Positions 1-4,684 of a stretch of DNA of 5,063 nucleotides are shown here, piece by piece. Under the pieces are notes generated by a model. It was not told the origin of the DNA. It ran no database searches and saw nothing but the letters and a program-made list of their open reading frames with translations. The DNA comes from Lachnospiraceae bacterium (GTDB lineage Bacteria; Bacillota; Clostridia; Lachnospirales; Lachnospiraceae), in the NCBI GenBank assembly GCA_003520205.1, contig DOVG01000097.1:1-5063 (forward strand), given 5' to 3'. Made by a program: the position numbers and the translations under genes. The first letter of the stretch is position 1. Each line of letters opens with the position of its first letter.

Positions 1-473
1 AAGTACTATTCGTCTGCCACGGCAACATTTGCCGTTCGCCTATGGCAGAATTTGTTCTAAAAGATATGGTTAAGAAAAAAGGACTTGAAGATATGTTTCA
101 TATAGAGTCCAGAGCAACTCATACGGATGAGATATGGGGAGGAAAAGGGAATCCTGTGTATCCACCTGCGAAGAAAAAGCTGGCGGAGCATGGGATTTCA
201 TGTGCTGGAAAAACGGCACAACTATTAACAAAGTCAGATTATAAGGAATTTGACTATATTATTGGAATGGATGAAATGAACTACAGATGGATGCATAGAA
301 TACTGGGAAAGAATGAATCTGATTCGAAGATTTCTCTACTTATGGACTATACGGATCATCCCCGAAGTGTAGCGGATCCATGGTATACCAGAGATTTTGA
401 TGCAACGTATAGAGATGTGGTTGAGGGATGTGAAGGATTTCTTGGATTTTTGGAGCGGTCTGGAGTTATTTGA
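1..473 (+). CDS. Low-molecular-weight protein tyrosine phosphatase, 5'-truncated by window edge
   Basis: Cytoplasmic phosphatase that removes phosphate from protein tyrosine through a phospho-cysteine intermediate. The reading frame is open from the window edge (first full codon at 3), so the ATG at 42 is internal: the codons before it encode VLFVCHGNICRSP, the family P-loop C-X5-R with nucleophile Cys at 15-17 and Arg at 33-35. The general-acid motif DPWY is at 375-386. About 156 residues are visible, and relatives of about 155-165 residues suggest that only some 5-10 are missing. The P-loop residue two before the Arg is Ile, as in tyrosine phosphatases. Arginine phosphatases of the YwlE type have Thr there, so tyrosine is the likelier substrate (family knowledge plus inference). 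The real substrate is unknown; in Firmicutes such enzymes often act with capsule or exopolysaccharide tyrosine kinases, none of which is visible here. The next gene starts 49 bases after the stop. Confidence 0.95.
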   Translation, partial: VLFVCHGNICRSPMAEFVLKDMVKKKGLEDMFHIESRATHTDEIWGGKGNPVYPPAKKKLAEHGISCAGKTAQLLTKSDYKEFDYIIGMDEMNYRWMHRILGKNESDSKISLLMDYTDHPRSVADPWYTRDFDATYRDVVEGCEGFLGFLERSGVI

Positions 474-478
474 AAATA

Positions 479-492
479 TGACATAAGTGTCA
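479..492. repeat. Perfect inverted repeat TGACA-N4-TGTCA between phosphatase and deacylase genes
   Basis: TGACATAAGTGTCA is a perfect 5-4-5 palindrome lying 5 bases after the phosphatase stop and 30 bases before the next start codon. The layout resembles a dimeric regulator's half-sites (CRP/FNR-type sites also use 5-4-5 spacing), but the sequence does not match a consensus I know. It could equally be a short, weak RNA hairpin or chance. No convincing promoter sits next to it. Confidence 0.3.
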
Positions 493-522
493 AAAGGCAA
501 AATATATATTAGGAGATAAAAA

Positions 523-1014
523 ATGGCTAAGAAGGAAGACGAGAAAACAAATGTGATGCGAGTATTAGATCAGAAGAAAATAACCTACAAGCATTACTGT
601 TATATAAAACCAGGAGATGAAGTGACGACAAATGGTGTAGAGATAGCTAAACTATTAGGTGAGAATGTAGATAAAGTATTCAAGACTCTTGTTACAGTTG
701 CAAAGTCAGGGCAGCATTATGTATTTATGGTTCCTGTTGCCAGGGAACTTGATTTAAAAAAGGCAGCAAAGGCGGTTAAAGAGAAGTCTATAGAAATGAT
801 TCCTCAGAAGGAACTACTTCCTCTCACAGGATATATACATGGCGGATGTTCTCCGATTGGTATGAAGAAAGCATTTCCTACTACTATTAACGAATCTGCT
901 CGAGAGTTTGATACAATAATTTTTAGCGCCGGAAAGGTTGGTTATCAGGTAGAATTATCACTAAGCGATCTGGAGAAAGTAATGCGGGTGAACACGGCCG
1001 ATATATGCGTGTAG
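523..1014 (+). CDS. ybaK: YbaK/EbsC-family aminoacyl-tRNA deacylase (Cys-tRNA(Pro) deacylase type)
   Basis: Cytoplasmic editing enzyme of the YbaK/ProX superfamily, which hydrolyses mischarged aminoacyl-tRNA, typically Cys-tRNA(Pro) made in error by prolyl-tRNA synthetase. The 163-residue length fits the single-domain free-standing family. Visible signatures are VFKTL around residues 52-56 with the conserved catalytic Lys at 54, GGCSPIG at 107-113 followed by KK (YbaK proteins have GG-SP-G-KK here), and SAGKVGYQVEL at 135-145 (family SAG-RG-Q-EL). The start is fixed by AGGAGA at 511-516, six bases before the ATG; a second in-frame ATG at codon 12 has no such site. It lies between the phosphatase and surE on the same strand with no terminator on either side, so co-transcription is plausible. 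The family is certain. The exact misacylated tRNA (Cys-tRNA(Pro) or Ala-tRNA(Pro)) is an inference, as YbaK and ProX relatives differ in substrate. Confidence 0.92.
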   Translation: MAKKEDEKTNVMRVLDQKKITYKHYCYIKPGDEVTTNGVEIAKLLGENVDKVFKTLVTVAKSGQHYVFMVPVARELDLKKAAKAVKEKSIEMIPQKELLPLTGYIHGGCSPIGMKKAFPTTINESAREFDTIIFSAGKVGYQVELSLSDLEKVMRVNTADICV

Positions 1015-1021
1015 CAAATCC

Positions 1022-1075
1022 CTGGAAGTCTAGCCACAGTCGAGACCAGTTAATAAAAAACTGATGCACCAGGTG
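1022..1075 (+). other. Intergenic region with several short inverted repeats upstream of surE
   Basis: The 98-base gap between the deacylase and surE contains paired segments. GTCT (1028-1031) can pair with AGAC (1043-1046), extended outward by CTG/CAG across a bulge. CAGTT (1047-1051) pairs with AACTG (1059-1063). CACCAGGTG (1067-1075) is an odd-centred palindrome. The CAG at 1047-1049 is shared by the first two pairings, so they compete. There is no U-run to make a terminator, and I find no good -35/-10 pair. It may be a folded leader or operator, or it may be meaningless. Confidence 0.25.
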
Positions 1076-1112
1076 TATATATTCTACAAATTACAAGGAG
1101 ACGGTCAAATAA

Positions 1113-1829
1113 ATGAGAAGAATATTAATATCAAATGATGATGGAATAGATTCGGAAGGTTTGAAGAAACTGGCAGAAACTGCAAAGGAGTTCGGAGAAG
1201 TTTGGGTTGTTGCACCAAACGGACAGAGAAGTGCTACATCACATTCATTTAACTATTTAGAACCATTAATAGTAAGAGAAGTTGATTTTTCAGTAGAAGG
1301 TGTAAGGGCATTTTCATGTTCAGGTACACCGGCTGACTGTATGAGGGTTGGTATTCTTAAGATTCTTCCTGAAAAGCCAGAACTTGCTTTTGCAGGTATC
1401 AATAATGGACCCAATATAAGTTGGGATATTCAATATTCTGGAACAGTTGGAGCGGCGATGGAATCAAGATTTTTGGGAGTGCATTCCATGGCGTTCTCAC
1501 AAAAATCAGAGTTAATGGATGAAGTAACAAACAGATATCTCAGAGAAATAATGAAGAAATGTATAGAGAAACCATTAGGACAAAATGAGATATGGAACGT
1601 AAATTTTCCGGCATGCAGACTCGAAGAATGTAAAGGAGTTTTGTGGGACAGGACGGTTTCTATAGACAACTTTTATGTGGACGATTATGATGAAAAAGTA
1701 CTTGAAGATGGAACCAGAGAATATAAAATGGTTGTTGGTAGAAACTGGGAAGCGTCAGAAGGTACTGATTTAAAAGCGATAATGGAGAATTATGTTTCCG
1801 TTGGTGTAGTAAAGAACCTGCAGAGCTGA
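1113..1829 (+). CDS. surE: 5'/3'-nucleotidase SurE
   Basis: Metal-dependent survival protein E, a cytoplasmic phosphatase that dephosphorylates nucleoside 5'- and 3'-monophosphates and in some species short polyphosphate. It is linked to stationary-phase and stress survival. The N-terminal Rossmann-like fold shows ISNDDG (residues 6-11) with metal ligands Asp9 and Asp10, then Ser40 in the QRSATSHS stretch and Asn97 in GINNGPN. SGTPADC (70-76), YSGTVGAAMES (108-118) and the C-terminal EGTDLKAIMENYVSVGVV are all family signatures. At 238 residues it is slightly short of the usual 245-270. A TAA immediately precedes the ATG in frame, so translation cannot start earlier. AAGGAGA at 1095-1101 sits 11 bases upstream, which is longer than ideal spacing. 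It follows the deacylase and precedes hflX by 36 bases with no terminator. Changes from the common pattern are mild (second Asn in GINNG, Gly for Ala in TVGAA), and all metal ligands are intact. Confidence 0.96.
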   Translation: MRRILISNDDGIDSEGLKKLAETAKEFGEVWVVAPNGQRSATSHSFNYLEPLIVREVDFSVEGVRAFSCSGTPADCMRVGILKILPEKPELAFAGINNGPNISWDIQYSGTVGAAMESRFLGVHSMAFSQKSELMDEVTNRYLREIMKKCIEKPLGQNEIWNVNFPACRLEECKGVLWDRTVSIDNFYVDDYDEKVLEDGTREYKMVVGRNWEASEGTDLKAIMENYVSVGVVKNLQS

Positions 1830-1865
1830 GAGAATTGGAAATGATGACAGGTAATAGGAATAATT

Positions 1866-3176
1866 ATGCACGAAAATGAGAAAGAAATTGAATATGTTAT
1901 ACTTGTTGCGGTAGATACAGGGGAAGAATCTTCGGAAACAGAAGTAAATAATTCTGTAGATGAACTTTCTGAATTAGCAGAGACAGCAGGTGCGGTTGTG
2001 GTTGGAAAGCTTATCCAAAAGCTGCCGCATTTTAATTCATCCACATATATTGGAAGCGGCAAGATAGAAGAACTTGCTTATATGATAGCTGAAACAGGTG
2101 CCTCCGGAATAATTACAGATGATGAGCTTAGTCCGGCGCAGATGTATAATCTTGGGAAGGCTTTAGATATAAAGGTCATGGACCGTACTATGGTTATACT
2201 AGATATATTTGTTGCTCATGCAAGAACAGCTGAGGGTAAGCTTCAGGTAGAACTGGCACAGCTGCAATACAGATTATCGCGTCTGACGGGAAAAGGTATA
2301 TCAATGTCACGTCTGGGCGGTGGAATAGGAACAAGAGGTCCGGGTGAAAAGAAACTGGAGCAGGACAGGCGAGTTATAAGAAATCGTGTGGCTCAGTTGA
2401 GACGCGAACTGACAGAAGTAGTAAATCACAGAGAGTTAACCCGAAAAAACAGAGATTTGGGGACAGACCCGGTTTTTGCAATAGTTGGTTATACTAATGT
2501 AGGTAAGTCTACACTGTTAAATGCGCTCACTGGTGCAGATATTCTGGCTGAAGATAAATTATTTGCAACGCTTGATACGACAACAAGAGCTTATGAATAC
2601 TCCAGAGGTGGCGATAATAATCAGAATTACGGAAAAGAAAAGGTGCTGCTAATAGATACAGTTGGCTTTATCAGAAAACTGCCTCATAATCTGGTCGATG
2701 CATTTAGAAGTACTTTGGAAGAGGCTGGATATGCTGATTATATAATTCATGTAGTTGATGCTTCTAGTCCTGACAGAATATCCGAAATGAAGGTTGTATA
2801 CGATACGCTTGATATGCTTGGGATAGAGCAAAAGAAGGTCATCACTATATTTAATAAAATAGATAAGATAATAAATCCTGATGATAAGCTTGGACTCATA
2901 GATAAGAGGGCTACTAAAACGATTCTCATTTCAGCTAAGGAGCGCATAGGACTTGACCAAATAAGTACATGTATAGATGATATTTTGAGAGAAGACAGAA
3001 AGCCTATAGATATGGTTTTATCATATCAAGATATGTCTTTACTATCTCAGATAAAGAAATCTTCAGAAATAGTGGAAGAGGAATATCTTGAAAATGGAGT
3101 GAGGATAAAAGCATTTGTTTCAAACAGTTTATATGGAAAGCTTATAAATACTAACCTTTTAGTTGAAAAGTCTTGA
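1866..3176 (+). CDS. hflX: Ribosome-associated GTPase HflX
   Basis: GTPase that binds the 50S subunit or 70S ribosome and splits stalled or hibernating ribosomes, notably under heat or antibiotic stress. The 436-residue product has the N-terminal HflX domain with YIGSGKIEEL (61-70), a basic coiled-coil linker with GGGIGTRGPGEKKLE (151-165), and then the G domain. This has G1 GYTNVGKST (208-216), G2 Thr in LDTTTR (236-241), G3 DTVG (264-267), G4 NKID (330-333) and G5 SAK (356-358), with a C-terminal domain after about residue 375. Between G2 and G3 there are about nine more residues than I expect (GGDNNQNYGK region). An in-frame TGA at 1845-1847 and no earlier start codon fix the ATG at 1866. 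Its ribosome binding site (TAGGAA, 1855-1860) is modest. It lies 36 bases after surE, probably in the same operon. Its stop codon is embedded in the -35 box of the tRNA promoter that follows. Confidence 0.97.
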   Translation: MHENEKEIEYVILVAVDTGEESSETEVNNSVDELSELAETAGAVVVGKLIQKLPHFNSSTYIGSGKIEELAYMIAETGASGIITDDELSPAQMYNLGKALDIKVMDRTMVILDIFVAHARTAEGKLQVELAQLQYRLSRLTGKGISMSRLGGGIGTRGPGEKKLEQDRRVIRNRVAQLRRELTEVVNHRELTRKNRDLGTDPVFAIVGYTNVGKSTLLNALTGADILAEDKLFATLDTTTRAYEYSRGGDNNQNYGKEKVLLIDTVGFIRKLPHNLVDAFRSTLEEAGYADYIIHVVDASSPDRISEMKVVYDTLDMLGIEQKKVITIFNKIDKIINPDDKLGLIDKRATKTILISAKERIGLDQISTCIDDILREDRKPIDMVLSYQDMSLLSQIKKSSEIVEEEYLENGVRIKAFVSNSLYGKLINTNLLVEKS

Positions 3177-3208
3177 CATAGATGGGGCAAAATGCTATTA
3201 TAATCTAG
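3173..3208 (+). promoter_or_regulatory. Sigma-70-type promoter of the tRNA cluster, overlapping the hflX stop
   Basis: TTGACA at 3173-3178 is a perfect -35 box. After exactly 17 bases comes TATTAT at 3196-3201 (5 of 6 to TATAAT), which predicts a start of transcription near 3207-3209. A TATAAT also occurs at 3199-3204 but with a 20-base spacer, so the first -10 is preferred. The TGA stop codon of hflX (3174-3176) lies inside the -35 box. The strength fits a stable-RNA promoter, and it is the best promoter in the window. Confidence 0.85.
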
Positions 3209-3282
3209 CGCTTTTAAGTTGCGCAGCTGTATTAATCAGTTTATGCCGTGATCGGCTTAGACTTGGTAGACATATTCAGCAA
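3209..3282 (+). other. 5' leader of the tRNA transcript
   Basis: About 74 bases lie between the predicted transcription start and tRNA-Ser. They can form small hairpins: GCGC at 3208-3211 with GCGC at 3221-3224, and GCCG (3245-3248) with CGGC (3253-3256) around a 4-base loop. There is no T-box sequence, no reading frame worth calling and no U-run. It is probably removed by RNase P and other nucleases as ordinary precursor-tRNA leader. Confidence 0.5.
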
Positions 3283-3370
3283 GGAGATGTACTCAAGTGG
3301 CTGAAGAGGTGCCCCTGCTAAGGGTATAGGTCGAGTGATCGGCGCGAGGGTTCAAATCCCTCCATCTCCG
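3283..3370 (+). tRNA. tRNA-Ser(GCU)
   Basis: Complete class II tRNA that reads the AGC/AGU serine codons. The acceptor stem GGAGATG (3283-3289) pairs perfectly with CATCTCC (3363-3369), with discriminator G at 3370. The anticodon loop CTGCTAA (3315-3321) holds anticodon GCT at 3317-3319. The long variable arm typical of serine tRNAs has a GTCGA/TCGGC stem capped by a GTGA tetraloop. The T arm is GAGGG-TTCAAAT-CCCTC (3346-3362). No CCA is encoded: the next bases are a T-run, so the 3' end needs RNase Z and CCA-adding enzyme. It is first in a three-tRNA transcript. Confidence 0.97.
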
Positions 3371-3377
3371 TTTTTAT

Positions 3378-3449
3378 TCCTCGATAGCTCAATGGTAGAG
3401 CATTCGGCTGTTAACCGAAGGGTTGTTGGTTCGAGCCCAACTCGGGGAG
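3378..3449 (+). tRNA. tRNA-Asn(GUU)
   Basis: Complete tRNA for asparagine codons AAC/AAU. The acceptor TCCTCGA (3378-3384) pairs with TCGGGGA (3442-3448) with one T-G wobble, and the discriminator is G at 3449. The anticodon loop CTGTTAA (3408-3414) contains anticodon GTT at 3410-3412 on a perfect TTCGG/CCGAA stem. The T arm GTTGG-TTCGAGC-CCAAC is perfect. The bases after the discriminator are CTA, not CCA. It starts only 8 bases after tRNA-Ser ends, so the two are processed from one precursor. Confidence 0.97.
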
Positions 3450-3457
3450 CTATAAAT

Positions 3458-3476
3458 CGATTTTCTTTGAAAATCG
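3458..3476 (+). repeat. Perfect hairpin in the Asn-Cys tRNA spacer
   Basis: CGATTTTC (3458-3465) and GAAAATCG (3469-3476) form an 8-bp perfect stem with a TTT loop in the 35-base spacer between tRNA-Asn and tRNA-Cys. No run of T follows, so it should not terminate transcription. It may help separate the flanking tRNAs or act as an RNase III or RNase E/Y processing element (inference). Confidence 0.6.
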
Positions 3477-3484
3477 TGTTATAT

Positions 3485-3555
3485 GGCGACATAGCCAAGT
3501 GGTAAGGCGTGGGACTGCAACTCCCTGATCGCTGGTTCGAATCCTGCTGTCGCCT
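3485..3555 (+). tRNA. tRNA-Cys(GCA)
   Basis: tRNA for cysteine codons UGC/UGU. The acceptor GGCGACA (3485-3491) pairs perfectly with TGTCGCC (3548-3554), and the discriminator is T at 3555, the U73 identity base of cysteine tRNAs. Anticodon GCA is at 3517-3519. Two stems carry a U-U opposition: 3510/3526 at the outer pair of the anticodon stem, and 3533/3545 in the middle of the T stem (GCTGG against CCTGC). The T loop TTCGAAT is normal. The discriminator is followed by CTA, so no CCA is encoded. It is probably functional, but less well paired than its two neighbours. It is last in the tRNA transcript, directly before the terminator. Confidence 0.93.
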
Positions 3556-3558
3556 CTA

Positions 3559-3597
3559 AAAAACTCTTGAATCGATGATTTAAGGGTTTTTATTTTT
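3559..3597 (+). terminator. Intrinsic terminator of the tRNA cluster
   Basis: A 14-bp stem pairs 3559-3572 with 3578-3591 around the 5-base loop CGATG, with only two G-T wobbles. It is followed by a T-rich tract (TATTTTT, 3591-3597). It begins 3 bases after the tRNA-Cys discriminator. The A-run on the 5' side means it could also work on the opposite strand. Confidence 0.92.
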
Positions 3598-3622
3598 ATA
3601 TTCTTTCAGAGAAGGAACTGAT

Positions 3623-4684
3623 ATGTCAGATAAAAATAGTAACAAAAAGAAAAAAGTTACACTTCAGGATCTGGATGAGGCTGTTTTAAAGAAAAACAGG
3701 GAACTACACAGCAAAAAGAGCTATGACAGGTATGACCAGATCCGTAAAGAAAGAGAAGAAAAAATTGAAAAGTACCGTAACGATCGCAGGATTATTCAGG
3801 AAAATCGTCGTAAGCGTAAAGAAAATGACACAAACAATCGATATGCTTTAAGAAGCAAGCTTACAGTTGGTATTGGTGTCATCTCTCTGTTTATGATTTT
3901 TTTTCTGATGCAATGTATCATGCCGGGGTCACTATTTAGAAAGAAGGGATGGGTAGGGAAGGAAAATGCTACTTCAACTGATGCCACACCCATTATTTCA
4001 GAGAATATAGAGGAAACTCTGAAGCCGGAAAAGAATTACACAAGCGATGAAGAGGAAAATGAGAAGCAGCGTCTCTGGAATCTTCTACTAAAGCATTATG
4101 ATGGAAATATAAATGCAGTTCTGGGAGTTATGTGTAATCTGTATTCTGAGTCTCGTTTTGAGGCTTCTAATCTGGAGGATTACAATAATGATATCTGGGA
4201 ATTAGATGATAATACTTACACTGATTACATAAATCGTGGTGAGATAAGTAAGCAGGATTTTCTTGAGGCAAGAACCTATGAAATGACTAATGGATATTAT
4301 AATGATTATTCCCAGTGGGTAAATGTTGATGGCGGTTATGGTTATGCTCAGTATACAGCTTATATAAAAAAGGAAGAGTTGTATCAGTTTGCTGAGCAGT
4401 GGTTTGGTCCTGGCGGAAAAGGGGAAAACTATCGATTTAATATTGGTGATCCGGAAATGCAGGCACATTATGTAATATATCTCCTTGAAAATGATGAATT
4501 TCAGACTATGGATACGAGTTTGAAGAACTCACAAACAGTTGTTGATGCCTGTTATTATTGGCTTAAATACTACGAAGTGCCTTATGACCCATATTGTGAT
4601 AATTATTATACACTTTCTTTTGAAAGGGCTGCCCATGCAGATGAGATAAAAGCTGAGTGTAGTGGTAAGGATGGTGGGGAATGA
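3623..4684 (+). CDS. Membrane-anchored protein with phage-tail-type lysozyme domain
   Basis: Predicted peptidoglycan hydrolase fixed in the cell membrane. Residues 1-78 are very basic and helical, probably a cytoplasmic coiled coil, and no signal peptide precedes them. A single membrane helix spans about 79-100 (LTVGIGVISLFMIFFLMQC...). An acidic, low-complexity linker follows (about 112-148), and then the outside domain, about 149-345. This domain resembles the phage tail lysozyme family: LWNLLLKHYDGNINAVLGVMCNLYSESRFE around 151-180, with Glu176 (Ser-Glu-Ser) the likely catalytic acid, and GYGYAQYT (238-245) matching the family's G-G-AQW-like region. The positive-inside rule gives N-in/C-out. 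AAGGAA at 3612-3617 supports the start. Only about 25 bases separate it from the tRNA terminator, so its promoter is unclear. Its stop overlaps the next gene's ATG. The lysozyme assignment is moderately firm. The role (wall remodelling, export or a conjugation machine, or signalling) is unknown, and no phage structural gene is nearby. Confidence 0.8.
   Translation: MSDKNSNKKKKVTLQDLDEAVLKKNRELHSKKSYDRYDQIRKEREEKIEKYRNDRRIIQENRRKRKENDTNNRYALRSKLTVGIGVISLFMIFFLMQCIMPGSLFRKKGWVGKENATSTDATPIISENIEETLKPEKNYTSDEEENEKQRLWNLLLKHYDGNINAVLGVMCNLYSESRFEASNLEDYNNDIWELDDNTYTDYINRGEISKQDFLEARTYEMTNGYYNDYSQWVNVDGGYGYAQYTAYIKKEELYQFAEQWFGPGGKGENYRFNIGDPEMQAHYVIYLLENDEFQTMDTSLKNSQTVVDACYYWLKYYEVPYDPYCDNYYTLSFERAAHADEIKAECSGKDGGE

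Noticed and set aside
42..44. ATG at 42 as the start of the phosphatase gene
   Set aside because: The frame is open upstream and encodes the essential P-loop Cys and Arg, so the true start lies before the window.
479..510. Possible promoter (TGACAT with AATATA or TATATT) before the deacylase
   Set aside because: The implied start of transcription would fall inside or after the ribosome binding site at 511-516, and the boxes are weak.
3178..3282. T-box or other riboswitch in the tRNA leader
   Set aside because: No T-box sequence, no terminator/antiterminator pair and no downstream synthetase gene; the leader precedes tRNAs.
3248..3343. Direct repeat GTGATCGGC in the tRNA leader (3248-3256) and in the tRNA-Ser variable arm (3335-3343), as a sign of a tRNA remnant or recombination site
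   Set aside because: Only nine bases match and the rest of the leader does not resemble a tRNA, so chance is a sufficient explanation.
3283..3558. tRNA cluster as an integration site of a mobile element carrying the lysozyme gene
   Set aside because: I see no integrase, no repeat of a tRNA 3' end downstream within the window, and an intact terminator directly after tRNA-Cys. The window is too short to exclude an element that extends beyond it.
1430..4468. Minus-strand open frames lying opposite surE, hflX and the lysozyme gene
   Set aside because: They lack recognisable domains and lie fully opposite well-supported genes, so they are by-products of those genes' codon use.
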